A DNA stretch of 64,000 nucleotides from Ktedonobacteria bacterium brp13 (GCA_015099395.1 AP024096.1:1736001-1800000); one strand, 5' to 3'; positions 36,263 through 45,479 are shown, numbered from the stretch's first letter. Made by a program: numbers and translations. The notes: generated from the letters alone by a model not told the origin.

Positions 36263-37789
36263 TTACTCCCTTGTTAAACCTAGCCGTATCCACTGTTCTT
36301 CGGGCGCTGCTAATTTCTCCATAGATGTGTTCATCAATTGTTTCATATGTGCTAACACATCGCGTTCTGTACTTTTATTGGACTGTTGCAAGGGATCTGA
36401 GGCGATATGATATAACTCATCTTCTGGTTCCCGAATATGTGTGCGATACTCTTCAGGTTCTTTGAGCATCGTTGGTGCTGCATGACCTGGATGAGCATTT
36501 TCATATTGTACGGGAAAGCGTGTACCATCCCAGATCTTTAAACGCTCCCTGGCATCCTCTGGAAAGTTCTGTTGACCAAAATCCCAATTATTGTAGTGTG
36601 ATCGTGTATACCAGTACAGAGGTTGGTTGCCTTCCATTGGTTTTTTTACCAGCATCCATTCACCATCGGTACAATACATTGGTCCGCCGAAGACGCCAAA
36701 AATAATTTCGTTACGCGTACGAATGTCCTCACCATCTGGAGCAGTAGCTTGCCAGAGAGGGAGCAGGCTTTGTCCATGCATACTCTCTGGAATGGGTATG
36801 TCCAACGCATCAAGAATGGTTGGCGTGAGATCTGCCATCTGGACCAGCTCTTTATATGCCGTTCCTGGTTTAATGTCTGGTGCCTGTACCAGGAGAGGGG
36901 TACGTGCGATATCGTGGTAGAGGATGCGCGCATGTTTTCCTACCCAGTTGTGTTCTCCAAACAGAAAACCGTGATCGCTGGTAACTATGACCATCGTGTT
37001 TTCCAGCAGATTGAGCTCCTGCAATTTATGATAGAACATCCCAAACCAGTGGTCAACATATGTGATCTCTCCACTATAGAGAGCATGAATCTGCTTCAAT
37101 TCATCTGGCGTATAGCGATCTGCGGTCCCATAGCGCGGCCAGATGATCGACTCACCCTTGTATCCTGGATTGTAGAGTTCGGCATAACCTGGAGGCGGAT
37201 CAAATGGCTCATGGGGATCAAAATTATCAATCAGCAGAAAGAAATCCTGCAAGGTTTGATTATGTTCAACCCAGTTCATTGCCTTTTGAAAGACCTGGCC
37301 TGCGAAGTAGTCTTCTTCCGAGCGAAAGTGTTTTGTGTTGCGCTTGTATTTGGCCCAACTGCGATTCAGTTTCTCTGGTGCGGCGGGATAATCGATCGGA
37401 ATATCTGCGTCGGTGATCCAGTTATCTGACTCTTGGCCACGAATCATCTCGAGTCCGTCAAAACCAAAATGGTAGTTACCAGAACCGTATTGCCAGAGGT
37501 GATAGTGATCTGTAACGAGCATTGAGGTATGCTCATGTTGTTTTACTAGTGTTACAAGATCATCTTGATCGTACTCTAGTGGAGACCATCCTCGGCGCAG
37601 AAAATTCAACTTGCCGCTCCATAGATCCTGTCGTGCTGGCATACATGGATAAGATCCAATATACGCATTATCGAAGCGTGCTCCGGCGGCCGCAAAAGCT
37701 GCCAGGTTTGGTGTTTGAATCCATGGATTGCCATAGCATGACATGTGATCACGCCGAAATGTATCCATGAGTATACAAATGACATTCAT
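36263..37789 (-). CDS. Cys-type sulfatase S1 (alkaline-phosphatase superfamily)
   Basis: A 508-residue sulfatase that should hydrolyse a sulfate ester. It starts MNVICILMDTFRRDHMSCYG with the metal-binding Asp, then GSYPCMPARQDLWSG, where Cys-x-Pro-x-Arg is the site converted to formylglycine. VTSDHGFLFGEHNWVGKH supplies further metal and sulfate ligands. No signal peptide is present, so it acts in the cytosol. It lies between a DUF4432 gene (gap 46 bp) and the DUF1450-like gene in the operon behind the promoter at 38976-39005. Bases 36537-36757 are identical to part of the sulfatase gene at 45480-47009 although the flanks differ. Confidence 0.93.
   Translation of the reverse strand: MNVICILMDTFRRDHMSCYGNPWIQTPNLAAFAAAGARFDNAYIGSYPCMPARQDLWSGKLNFLRRGWSPLEYDQDDLVTLVKQHEHTSMLVTDHYHLWQYGSGNYHFGFDGLEMIRGQESDNWITDADIPIDYPAAPEKLNRSWAKYKRNTKHFRSEEDYFAGQVFQKAMNWVEHNQTLQDFFLLIDNFDPHEPFDPPPGYAELYNPGYKGESIIWPRYGTADRYTPDELKQIHALYSGEITYVDHWFGMFYHKLQELNLLENTMVIVTSDHGFLFGEHNWVGKHARILYHDIARTPLLVQAPDIKPGTAYKELVQMADLTPTILDALDIPIPESMHGQSLLPLWQATAPDGEDIRTRNEIIFGVFGGPMYCTDGEWMLVKKPMEGNQPLYWYTRSHYNNWDFGQQNFPEDARERLKIWDGTRFPVQYENAHPGHAAPTMLKEPEEYRTHIREPEDELYHIASDPLQQSNKSTERDVLAHMKQLMNTSMEKLAAPEEQWIRLGLTRE
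36537..36757 (-). repeat. 221-bp identical tract shared with 45757-45977
   Basis: No difference over 221 bp, while sequence on both sides differs about every fifth to tenth base. It encodes the C-terminal region around GGPMYCTDGEWMLVKKP of both sulfatases. Confidence 0.85.
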
Positions 37790-37835
37790 TGGTTATCCCT
37801 TTATCTCTTGTCCATAAGGCTCAGAGTTTTAGACA

Positions 37836-38882
37836 CTAATCGAGCAAGGAGAAATCCACGAAAAATTCGTAGCGTCGCGTTTCTTGAGGTTGCAGACGTG
37901 GCAACGTTCCACGTTCTCGGTGTACGGCACGCCCTTCCGTCGACGTATTCCCAGGCTCTAGCGCAAGAACATATTCGCCTTTGGTAGAATTTTGCCACTG
38001 ACTCAAGAATGGGCAGGCCTCACGCGGATAACAAAAGTTGACGCGCAGCGTTTGCTCTTTGTTGTTCAAGAGAACTTCATTTTCCACACTGACCTGCACC
38101 CAGCCGTTCTCACCCTGTATACCTTCGTGAAGTAGTACAGTTGGCGCTGTACTGGATGGCTCTTTAAAGTGATCCCAACCCTCTACAGGACCATCTCCCT
38201 GAATCCAGCGTCTTGTTTGTGCCTCTGGAATATGGATGCGACATGTTTTGCTGATGAGTGGAAAACCAAGATTAAAGTGATAAAGTATCATATGGTCTAC
38301 GGGCGAAAAGGACTCGTTGGTAATTTCGTCCACGATACCGATGCGGTTCGTTCCCATTGTTGTGCGGATAGTCCGGGTTAATATGATGTTCTCGCCAATA
38401 GCTGATGCTTGCCGGACGCGTCCTTGGAAGATAAGCTCATATGTATCGTTTGCTTGTATGGTTTCTGAACGTAACAATTCTGCTGGTGTAGCAGAGATAC
38501 GCCCATGCAATCCGAGTGATTCACCCTCATCCACATTTGGTTTACCCATATAGGTAAGTCCTCCTGTGGCTAACAGTCCACCCTCAAAGCTACGATTCCA
38601 TTCCCGTCCATCCTTCTCGTAGAATTGTGGTGCAACGGGTCCCGTAGCGGATAGCCAACTGATGGGGATACCATATATTTCGCATAAGCCGATGTCAAAA
38701 GCTCGACTAATGGAAATTTGGAAGGAGAGTCCAGATCCATTCCGGACAAGCAATAGTTCATTGCCGCGCCCGCGTCCTTCTTGTAACTGGACACGTTGAT
38801 ATCCGGCAATTTGTCGTAGATCCCCAACTCTCTGGCGTAGATCGCTCAGCGTAGAGACGTTGTATGCGAGTGCCATACTCAT
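37836..38882 (-). CDS. DUF4432 aldose-epimerase-like protein
   Basis: A roughly 348-residue beta-rich protein of the galactose-mutarotase fold, DUF4432 type. Typical parts are RAFDIGLCEIYGIPISW, FEGGLLATGGLTYMG and GLHGRIS with its His, DHMILYHFNLGFPL and EFFVDFSLLD at the end. Upstream in-frame ATGs exist, but GAAGGGAG before ATG 38882 fixes the start, 76 bp after the operator. It is the first gene of the block A operon. DUF4432 proteins occur in carbohydrate catabolic loci and are thought to act on sugar anomers or epimers; the substrate is unknown. A 3' fragment of a paralogue lies at 47061-47210. Confidence 0.8.
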   Translation of the reverse strand: MSMALAYNVSTLSDLRQRVGDLRQIAGYQRVQLQEGRGRGNELLLVRNGSGLSFQISISRAFDIGLCEIYGIPISWLSATGPVAPQFYEKDGREWNRSFEGGLLATGGLTYMGKPNVDEGESLGLHGRISATPAELLRSETIQANDTYELIFQGRVRQASAIGENIILTRTIRTTMGTNRIGIVDEITNESFSPVDHMILYHFNLGFPLISKTCRIHIPEAQTRRWIQGDGPVEGWDHFKEPSSTAPTVLLHEGIQGENGWVQVSVENEVLLNNKEQTLRVNFCYPREACPFLSQWQNSTKGEYVLALEPGNTSTEGRAVHRERGTLPRLQPQETRRYEFFVDFSLLD

Positions 38883-38953
38883 CGCTCCCTTCAACTGTGA
38901 TAGTCGTGATTCATTGATGGCATTAATTGTATAATCATAGCTGCTCGCGGCTA

Positions 38954-39005
38954 TTTGATTACTCGTGTAATCATAATTATACATAGTCACAGTTGTATTT
39001 GTCAA
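38954..39005 (-). promoter_or_regulatory. Sigma-70-type promoter with overlapping LacI-type operator (block A operon)
   Basis: Reading leftwards: TTGACA (39000-39005), an 18-bp spacer, TATAAT (38976-38981), then the near-palindrome TGATTACACGAGTAATCA (38957-38974), centred on CG and symmetrical in 16 of 18 positions. The operator would cover the start point. The same operator half-sites directly after TATAAT occur at 55147-55169 ahead of the other sulfatase unit. A divergently placed or nearby LacI gene starts at 40148. The promoter is read directly; the regulator pairing is inferred. Confidence 0.8.
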
Positions 39006-39098
39006 GGTAGCTTCGAATAAGTTAATAAGGTACTTTGTGTCTCTGTCTGAGATTGCATTAAAGCTACGCTATCTTATTCTAGGAAAAAGTAGTATCAA

Positions 39099-40148
39099 TT
39101 ATCCTGGAGAGGTTGTGGACTCTCGTATCGTCAGGTGAGTAGGCAAGACAGCATGGACTGCATCAGGTGCCATGTCAGCGGCACTACCTTCGATCTTTTC
39201 TATCATGAGTGCGATTGCATATTTGGCCACTTCTTCGAGCGGTTGAGAAACGCTAGTTAAAGGTGGATAGACATACGCTGCAAAGGTGTCATCATAGCTG
39301 ATAATACTCATCTCTTCAGGTACACGTATCTTTGCTTGATAGAGGGCACGAAGTACACCCAAAGCCAGAATATCAGATGCGACGAATAGTGCCGTTGGGG
39401 GTGTCATAAGTGAGAGCAGAATATTCGTAAATCTGTAGCCCTCTGCAAGAGAGTACATGGTTCCTCGTTGTAGATACTCTTCCGGTACCGCTAGTTTATA
39501 ACGCGTTAAGGCCTGTATAAAGTTATCCAGCCGAGAGCTATCAACTATATGAGATCCGCCACCACCAATAAATGCAATTTGACGATGTCCCTGACTGACA
39601 AGATGATCGATTGCTTCATTAATCCCCTGGCACGAGTCAACGGTGACACATGGTGTTTTAACAGCGAACTGAGGCCGGATCAGCTGCACAACAGGTAAAC
39701 CTTCATCAACAAATTGCTGAACCTCGGACTCGCTGCCCGGCCAGTCAAAGATAACGCCATCTACACGGTGACTGAGAAGCAGTTGAAGAAGTTCTTTTCT
39801 ATCCTGGAAGGCATGAGTTTCAGCACTAACTTCAATGACATGATAACCCATGTTTTGAGCTACCCGTGTCAAGCTGGTGCCGATCTGGTATGGAATAGGT
39901 TGCTCATAGAGTACACTACTGAAAGAGCGTCTGACATATCCAATAATTCTGCTATGTCCACGACGTAAGGATTGAGCTGCCAGATCTGGAGAGTAGCCAA
40001 GCTCAGCTGCGGCAGTCAAAATGCGTTGCCTCGTTTCGTCTGAGACCCGAATATTGCTTCGTGAACCATTAAGGATGACTGATACGGCTGCTCGCGATAC
40101 GCCAGCTCGTTTGGCCACATCATTGCTTGTAGCTGAACGCGACTTCAA
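39099..40148 (-). CDS. LacI-family transcriptional regulator
   Basis: A 349-residue repressor. The N-terminal HTH is TSNDVAKRAGVSRAAVSVIL with hinge SDETRQRILTAAAELGYSP, followed by a periplasmic-binding-protein-like effector domain (IGYVRRSF, HRVDGVIFDWPGS, GHRQIAFIGGG, ALFVASDILALGVLRAL, SIISYDD). The start codon is TTG with GGAGG upstream. It lies 94 bp upstream of the block A promoter in the same direction and is most likely the regulator binding the shared operators at 38957 and 55150. The effector is presumably a sugar or sulfated sugar. Confidence 0.9.
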   Translation of the reverse strand: MKSRSATSNDVAKRAGVSRAAVSVILNGSRSNIRVSDETRQRILTAAAELGYSPDLAAQSLRRGHSRIIGYVRRSFSSVLYEQPIPYQIGTSLTRVAQNMGYHVIEVSAETHAFQDRKELLQLLLSHRVDGVIFDWPGSESEVQQFVDEGLPVVQLIRPQFAVKTPCVTVDSCQGINEAIDHLVSQGHRQIAFIGGGGSHIVDSSRLDNFIQALTRYKLAVPEEYLQRGTMYSLAEGYRFTNILLSLMTPPTALFVASDILALGVLRALYQAKIRVPEEMSIISYDDTFAAYVYPPLTSVSQPLEEVAKYAIALMIEKIEGSAADMAPDAVHAVLPTHLTIRESTTSPG

Positions 40149-40582
40149 AATTGATAATCCTCCGCTAAATAGTATCTATCCAAGTCCTCTTCACCACTGG
40201 CAACAAAAGTTTATGAATAGATACACTCAACAATCAAATGGAAATCATCCACATCAACAACATATTATAAAACGATATCTACACGCCACGTGAAGAGTCG
40301 ATCTCCATCTTGTTCATTATAGGTAGCGAATATGAGAGTACGTGCACGTGTAGCACTCTTGATATCCACAAAAGCAGCCTGTACAATTGATAAACCAGCA
40401 GACGTAGTAGTAATCTGAAGAGATTCCAACTCAGCTCCATTTTTGTCAATTTCACCTTAACTCTCAGGGATTCTTTTTGTCAATTTGTTCGTCAATTGTC
40501 ACATTGGTTCACGCTCACTTTGAACCATGCCTAAAATTGATAAAAGAAGCAGTATAAGCATCTGGGCAGGAGAAGAGAACCA
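40149..40582. other. Gap with a gene fragment
   Basis: Contains the 3' fragment at 40265-40457. The remainder (40458-40582) has A/T-rich TTTTTGTCAATTT repeats (TTTTTGTCAATTTC and TTTTTGTCAATTTG at about 40441 and 40470) but no gene. Confidence 0.35.
40265..40457 (-). pseudogene. C-terminal fragment of an unidentified gene
   Basis: In one minus-strand frame about 60 codons read GAELESLQITTTSAGLSIV, then QAAFVDIKSATRARTLIFA and TYNEQDGDRLFTWRVDIVL before a stop. The codon use and beta-strand pattern look like real protein, but a stop lies just upstream and there is no start. I do not recognise the family with confidence. Confidence 0.4.
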
Positions 40583-40848
40583 ATGCAAATTGCAATTCTC
40601 TTGTATGAAGGGCTGACCTCACTTGACACCATTGGGCCCTATGAAGTACTCTGCCGTTTACTCGAAGCGTCTGTTCATTTGTTGCGAAGAAGAGCTGACC
40701 AATGTACACAGACACGTCCAGCGCGCTCGCATTGTATGCAAACGACGCTCTGGATACTGTTCCTCACCCAGATATTGTGCTTATTCCGGGGGGGGAATGG
40801 CGGGGACGTTTGCTGCCGCGAAAGATCAGCAAATTCTCGCCTAGATAC
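40583..40848 (+). pseudogene. DJ-1/PfpI-family gene remnant
   Basis: The frame opens with MQIAILLYEGLTSLDTIGPY, a typical start of GlxA/DJ-1-PfpI proteins, and AGGAGAAG precedes it. It then shifts frame near 40670, continues as DTVPHPDIVLIPGG, shifts again within the run of G at 40790, and continues as GTFAAAKDQQILA before a stop. At least two frameshifts and loss of the C-terminal half make it non-functional. Confidence 0.7.
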
Positions 40849-40982
40849 AGGAGATCTCCGAGCTCGGCTTTGAGCAGGAGGTCTCCGAGCTCGGCTTTGA
40901 TATGAGATGGCTGGATTACACCCTGCTCTAACGCCAAGTAGTATTCTCCGGCTTCGCTCTCGACGATATAGGTGGCACTGAG
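40848..40982 (-). pseudogene. Ornithine cyclodeaminase-like fragment with a 27-bp tandem repeat
   Basis: The minus strand reads TYIVESEAGEYYLALEQGVI followed by QPSHIKAELGDLL, matching the segment of ornithine cyclodeaminase/mu-crystallin proteins before the G.. GR motif. KAELGDLLL is then repeated because of a 27-bp tandem duplication (40848-40873 and 40875-40900, one mismatch). No start or remaining domain is present. It meets the PfpI remnant end to end. Confidence 0.55.
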
Positions 40983-40987
40983 CCTAT

Positions 40988-42316
40988 TCAGTCCGCTTTT
41001 TGCGATAATGGTAATGCCCCATGGCACTTCTTGAACTTACGACCACTCCCACAAGGACAGGGATCGTTTCGGCCGGCACGCGCATAACGTCGCTGGAGCT
41101 CGGCTTCTTCCTGAGCCATATAGTACATGATGTTTGCAGGTGGCCGATGCGCCTGCAACTCTTGCGTCATCATCTTCATCGGACGATCAATATGCGTAAA
41201 GAAGGCCTTATAACCCGCGCAGAGATAGTTCAGCCCTGGTTCGCCGTCGGGTGTCGTGAGCGTACGGTCCTTGGGGCAACCACCATTACAGATAAAACGC
41301 ACCTCGCACTCCCGACAGTAGCGGGGTAAGGTGTCTCGTTTCGCCAGACCAAATTGACGCTGCTGCTCACTCCCCACTAGTTTGGCAAGTGGAATAAATT
41401 GCATATTCCCCAACTTGTACTTTGGTTCGACGTAATGATCACAGGAGTAGATGTCGCCATTATGCTCCATCGCAAGTGCAGTCCCACATGTTTCGCTAAA
41501 GATACACAAACCAGGACGATTTCCCGACCAGGCGGCCAGGGCTTCATCAAAGATCTGCACAAAAACATGCCCAACATCATGGCGCACCCATTCATCAAAA
41601 ATGGCACTGAGAAAGCGCCCATATTGCTCACCGGTCACCGAACGGGGCGTAATGCGATTACCTTCTTGAAAGCCTGTCTCATTGTCCCGTTCGACAATCG
41701 GGATAAACTGGATAAACCGGGTCCCCACTTCATCACGCAGAAAACGATAGACTTTTAGCGGATGCTCGGCATTGGCAGCATGCAGCGTCGTGAGAATATT
41801 AAATTCAACCTGGTGCTTCTTCAATAAGGCGAGTCCGGCCATGACGCGATCAAAGGTCACCTTTCCCCCTTTGTCGACACGGTAGATATCGTGGAACTCG
41901 CGCGGACCATCTAGGCTCACGCCAATGAGAAAGCGCTGCTCGTGGAAGAATTGACACCAGTCATCGTCCAGTTGGGTGGCATTCGTTTGCAACGCGTTAT
42001 ATATACGCATGCCGGGACGACTATATTTCTGCTGGTAGCTCACGGCAAGTCGGAAAAAGTCGAGTCCCATCAAGGTTGGTTCGCCCCCCTGCCAGGCAAA
42101 CGTCACCTCTGGTACACGCTGTGCTTCAATATACTGATGAATATACTCTTCTAATAAGGTGTTGGACATGCGAAAACTACTTCCAGGGTAGAGCAGTTCT
42201 TTCGATAAGAAGTAACAGTACGCACAATCCAGATTGCAGATGGCCCCTCGCGGCTTCGTCATAATATGAAAAGCCGGAGGGATGAGAGGCGTGGCCTCGG
42301 CAGGCACATCTAACAT
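40988..42316 (-). CDS. Anaerobic sulfatase-maturating radical SAM enzyme with SEC-C tail
   Basis: A roughly 442-residue radical SAM/SPASM protein that should convert the sulfatase Cys to formylglycine in the cytosol. Seen are CNLDCAYCYF (C-x3-C-x2-C for the SAM cluster), WQGGEPTLMG, and a SPASM region with further cysteines (CGTALAMEHNGDIYSCDHY, CRECEVRFICNGGCPKD). The last 20 residues are RNDPCPCGSGRKFKKCHG, a SEC-C zinc motif not part of the usual enzyme. The frame opens 51 codons upstream, but GGAAAGGA before ATG 42316 and the usual family N terminus support the start used. All sulfatases in the window are Cys-type, which it could serve. Confidence 0.9.
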   Translation of the reverse strand: MLDVPAEATPLIPPAFHIMTKPRGAICNLDCAYCYFLSKELLYPGSSFRMSNTLLEEYIHQYIEAQRVPEVTFAWQGGEPTLMGLDFFRLAVSYQQKYSRPGMRIYNALQTNATQLDDDWCQFFHEQRFLIGVSLDGPREFHDIYRVDKGGKVTFDRVMAGLALLKKHQVEFNILTTLHAANAEHPLKVYRFLRDEVGTRFIQFIPIVERDNETGFQEGNRITPRSVTGEQYGRFLSAIFDEWVRHDVGHVFVQIFDEALAAWSGNRPGLCIFSETCGTALAMEHNGDIYSCDHYVEPKYKLGNMQFIPLAKLVGSEQQRQFGLAKRDTLPRYCRECEVRFICNGGCPKDRTLTTPDGEPGLNYLCAGYKAFFTHIDRPMKMMTQELQAHRPPANIMYYMAQEEAELQRRYARAGRNDPCPCGSGRKFKKCHGALPLSQKAD

Positions 42317-42428
42317 GATAGGGTTCCTTTCCATGAACAACGTTTGTGTGCACAGACAGCTCAAATATTCACTCCCTTTGGGAGAGCTTATAGGCCGACG
42401 TCGGCGTCGCTTCCCGCTTGCCACGTGG

Positions 42429-43689
42429 CTAGGCATTCTTGCATACATTGCGGTACCGTGATGAAGCAATTGGCCCCTGTAACAAGGGGTCTTGCGTCTC
42501 CTGCATCCACGACCACAAACGCTGGTCCAATGCCCGCTGAACGTCAGCTACTTCAGAGCGGCTTGCCAGATTGTCTTGCTCAAGGGGATCAGTCGAGAGA
42601 TCATAGGGTTCAATCAACTGCTGACGCTTGCTTGAATAACTACCGGGATCACTTCGAAAGGTTGCACCTTGTTGTATGTCACCAGGGACCTCCACGGCGA
42701 AATCGGCCTCGAAATTGCGAATATATTTGAACCGCTCGGCGCGAATACACCGCATGGGATCATAGTAGCGGTGAAAGTTCTTCTCGGCATAAATCGCCTT
42801 CCGCGTCTGGCATGGCTCATTTCGCAAGAGCGCAAAAAAAGATCTCCCTTGCCCCTCCTCGGGAACGGGACATCCAGCTGCCTCTGGTATGGTTGGCAGA
42901 ACATCAAGGTTGCTCACCATCTCCGTGACCACCATCCCCGCTGGCACTCCTCCTTTTCGCACCTTCTGCCACCAATCGATCAAGGTTTGGTGATTGCACA
43001 CTTGCTGCCATAGCAACCAAAATGCTGCCCAAGGTCGTGACACGACGAAACACGGCCGCTGCTTCCTGGATTCTCCCCTGCTTGACCAGCCAGCGAGGAC
43101 TCTCCGGCAAGAAATACAATCCCCCAAAGAGAAGGAATGAGGGGATGATCCCCAATCCAATCATCCAGCGCCAGGCGAAAAATGGTGAGAGTCCATAATC
43201 AACCAAGTAAGCAATCATGATACCACAAACGTCCATCATCTGGCCCAGGGAGGTGATCTTCCCACGCATTTCGGTTGGTGCCATCTCTGCCAGATAGACC
43301 ATGACGACGACGGCCGATGCTCCTACGCCAAGCCCCATTACACAACGGAAGAATATCAGCAATATCAGCCAGCCTACATCTGGCGAAAGGGCAGCCCCAA
43401 ACGCTCCCAGGACGAAGATGATTGCCATTACTTTGAGTATCGGCCGCCTTCCGAAGCGATCAGAAAGCATGCCTGCGCATCCTACGCCAACCGCTGCATC
43501 CAGTCAAAGAGAGCTCACAACCCAGCCCTGCAAAAAGGGGCTCAGATGCATTTCTTTGGTTATGAAAAGCAATGCCACTCCGATGACACCTGTATCAAAC
43601 CCAAACATGAATTCACCTAGCGCCCCGAAGAAATACACCATGAACGTAAAACGTCTTCCGGCAACTAACGGTGATTAAGATTGGTTCAT
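42429..43689 (-). pseudogene. Chimeric pseudogene: MFS porter 5' part fused to sulfatase remnants
   Basis: From 43689 (GGAGG before ATG) the frame resembles the MFS protein at 34510-35940 but has stop codons after the fourth codon (MNQS) and after WVVSSL, plus an in-frame 9-bp duplication (43352-43369) that adds three residues. It ends after helix 6 near AAAVFRRV. The sequence then changes to a sulfatase N-terminal piece (VQSPNLDRLVAEGA), and after a further deletion and frame change to a sulfatase C-terminal part (VTEMVSNLDVLPTI to LWSWMQETQDPLL, about 42429-42960). The active-site Cys region is gone. At least two deletions must have joined an MFS gene to a sulfatase gene. Confidence 0.85.
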
Positions 43690-43740
43690 GAACTAAACCT
43701 CCTGCTATTTTATTGTTTTGCTCGTATACTTCGTTGCATG

Positions 43741-45237
43741 CTACGCCTCACGTTGATCGGCGTTGAATGGCACGATGTCGCTCGTCTCTTGATAAAAGGT
43801 CAGCAGGCGCTCTTTGAGCATGTCTCTGACGGACGCTAATGTGGGGTCATCAATACGGTTGTGTTGCTCGTAAGGGTCGGTACGCAGGTCATAAAGCTCG
43901 TCCTTTTCGTAGAGACGACGTACATATTTGAACTCCTTTGTACGACACATGACGGCTTTGCTATGTTCCGGTCCCTCACGACGCTGAAGACTGAGACGCG
44001 GCCAGTAAAGTCCTCTCGCATTACTGGAGCTTTCTAATTCCATCGCCTGTGTTTCCTGATGTCGTCTCCCTCCTTCACAGAAAACGGCATCTCGTCCTTC
44101 CGCTATCTCATCGGCAAGAAGCGGTAAGAGCGAACGACCAAAATGCGTGTGGCGCACGGGAATTCCGGTCAACGCCTCGATGGTGGCTGGCACATCGATC
44201 AGTTCAACCAGGGCATCACGTATCCCCGGCTTGAGGGGAACCGCAGCAGGTGGCTTGATGAGCAAAGGAACACGCGTGAGGCAGTCCTCAAATGTGTTCT
44301 GAGTTTTCTCGACCAGCCCATAATCGCCGGTAAAGTCGCCGTGGTCGGAGAAGAAGAAGATGGCTGTGTCATCGTACATGCCCTTCTCGCGCAGGGCATC
44401 GATCACAAGCTTGAGTTGATGGTCCACACGCGCGCACATGCCATAATAGGTAGCACGCAGTTCGGCCCAGCGATCCTCGGTCCATGTCTGTAATCTCTGG
44501 TTGTCCGCAATTCCTTTGAGCATCGTGGGCTTACCCTGCCAGTCTTCCGGTGCTGGAATACGTGCTGGCACCTTTGATCTGTCTATCATGCTGAACCAGG
44601 GATCTTCTACGGTGTATGGCGGATGCGGATCCCACAATGGGAGGTAAAGACAGAGCGGCTGATCGTCTTGCTCATGCTGCTGGATTGCCTCAATGGCTCC
44701 TTCAATCATGGCCCAGTCGCTATCATAGACATGGGCTTCGCCAGGGGCGGGCTTTGCACGTCCCGCCAGGAAGGAATAATAGGTATCGCTCTCAGGATCA
44801 CCACGCCACTCTTCTTCAGATACTACTCCCCAGGCTGGAAGCGGAGGACGCTCAGGCCGGTATTTCACGTCGCAGTAGGCATCAAAGCCGTTTTGCGCTG
44901 GCACGACGTCGTTTTTCCCCCCCCACCAGACAAAATACCCCTCATCCTTGAGCGTTTTTAGCAGCATCGGCTCGTCTGGTTGCAACATGTGGAACATGGT
45001 GCGGTGTCCCCGGACATGTGGATACCAACCCGTCATAAAAGAGCAGCGACTGGGTGTGCAGACGGGGTTTTGACAATAAGTCTGGCTGAAGGCAACTGCC
45101 TCAGTTTCCACCAGATGGTCGAGCGTTGGCGTGACAGCCGCCGGATTTCCCACGTACCCGGATACGTCACCACGCCACTGATCCGGATTAAAAATGACAA
45201 TATTTGGTCGTTTTGTTTTCAACTCTTTCCCTCTCAT
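43741..45237 (-). CDS. Cys-type sulfatase S2
   Basis: A 498-residue sulfatase, clearly different from S1 and S3. RPNIVIFNPDQWRGDVSGYV gives the metal-binding Asp residues, NPVCTPSRCSFMTG is the formylglycine site (Cys-x-Pro-x-Arg), and FFSDHGDFTGDYGLVEK carries the later metal ligands. There is no signal peptide. It follows the DUF1450-like gene by 6 bp. ATG 45237 has a weak ribosome-binding site; a TTG five codons later preceded by GAGGGAAAG is an alternative start, in line with TTG use elsewhere in the locus. The substrate class is not predictable. Confidence 0.92.
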   Translation of the reverse strand: MRGKELKTKRPNIVIFNPDQWRGDVSGYVGNPAAVTPTLDHLVETEAVAFSQTYCQNPVCTPSRCSFMTGWYPHVRGHRTMFHMLQPDEPMLLKTLKDEGYFVWWGGKNDVVPAQNGFDAYCDVKYRPERPPLPAWGVVSEEEWRGDPESDTYYSFLAGRAKPAPGEAHVYDSDWAMIEGAIEAIQQHEQDDQPLCLYLPLWDPHPPYTVEDPWFSMIDRSKVPARIPAPEDWQGKPTMLKGIADNQRLQTWTEDRWAELRATYYGMCARVDHQLKLVIDALREKGMYDDTAIFFFSDHGDFTGDYGLVEKTQNTFEDCLTRVPLLIKPPAAVPLKPGIRDALVELIDVPATIEALTGIPVRHTHFGRSLLPLLADEIAEGRDAVFCEGGRRHQETQAMELESSSNARGLYWPRLSLQRREGPEHSKAVMCRTKEFKYVRRLYEKDELYDLRTDPYEQHNRIDDPTLASVRDMLKERLLTFYQETSDIVPFNADQREA

Positions 45238-45243
45238 ATCTAT

Positions 45244-45477
45244 CTATTCAGATTTATGACTATAGGAATTGTCAATGTGTAACGGAACCGGCCTTCCATC
45301 GATTTCTGCGAAAAGTCCAAGGTTACAGGGATAGCAGTGCCCGAGACACTTAACGACCTCTATACGTGTTTCGCCCTGATTCACGTCAATGCCGCAGGAT
45401 CTCATGCACTCGCGTAGATCATCGCTGGTTCCTGACAGGTAAATATCCAAATTCGTCAAACATAGACGAATATGCAT
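45244..45477 (-). CDS. Small DUF1450-like cysteine protein (block B)
   Basis: A 77-residue paralogue of the protein at 36027-36260 with the same cysteines (LCLTN, RSCGID, CLGHCYPC) and tail (LFAEIDGRPVPLH). GGAGG precedes two successive ATGs at 45480 and 45477; the second has the better spacing and matches the paralogue. The gene overlaps or abuts the stop of sulfatase S3 and is followed by S2. Repeated association with sulfatases argues for a linked role, for example in redox or metal supply, but this is inference. Confidence 0.7.
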   Translation of the reverse strand: MHIRLCLTNLDIYLSGTSDDLRECMRSCGIDVNQGETRIEVVKCLGHCYPCNLGLFAEIDGRPVPLHIDNSYSHKSE

Positions 45478-45479
45478 CA

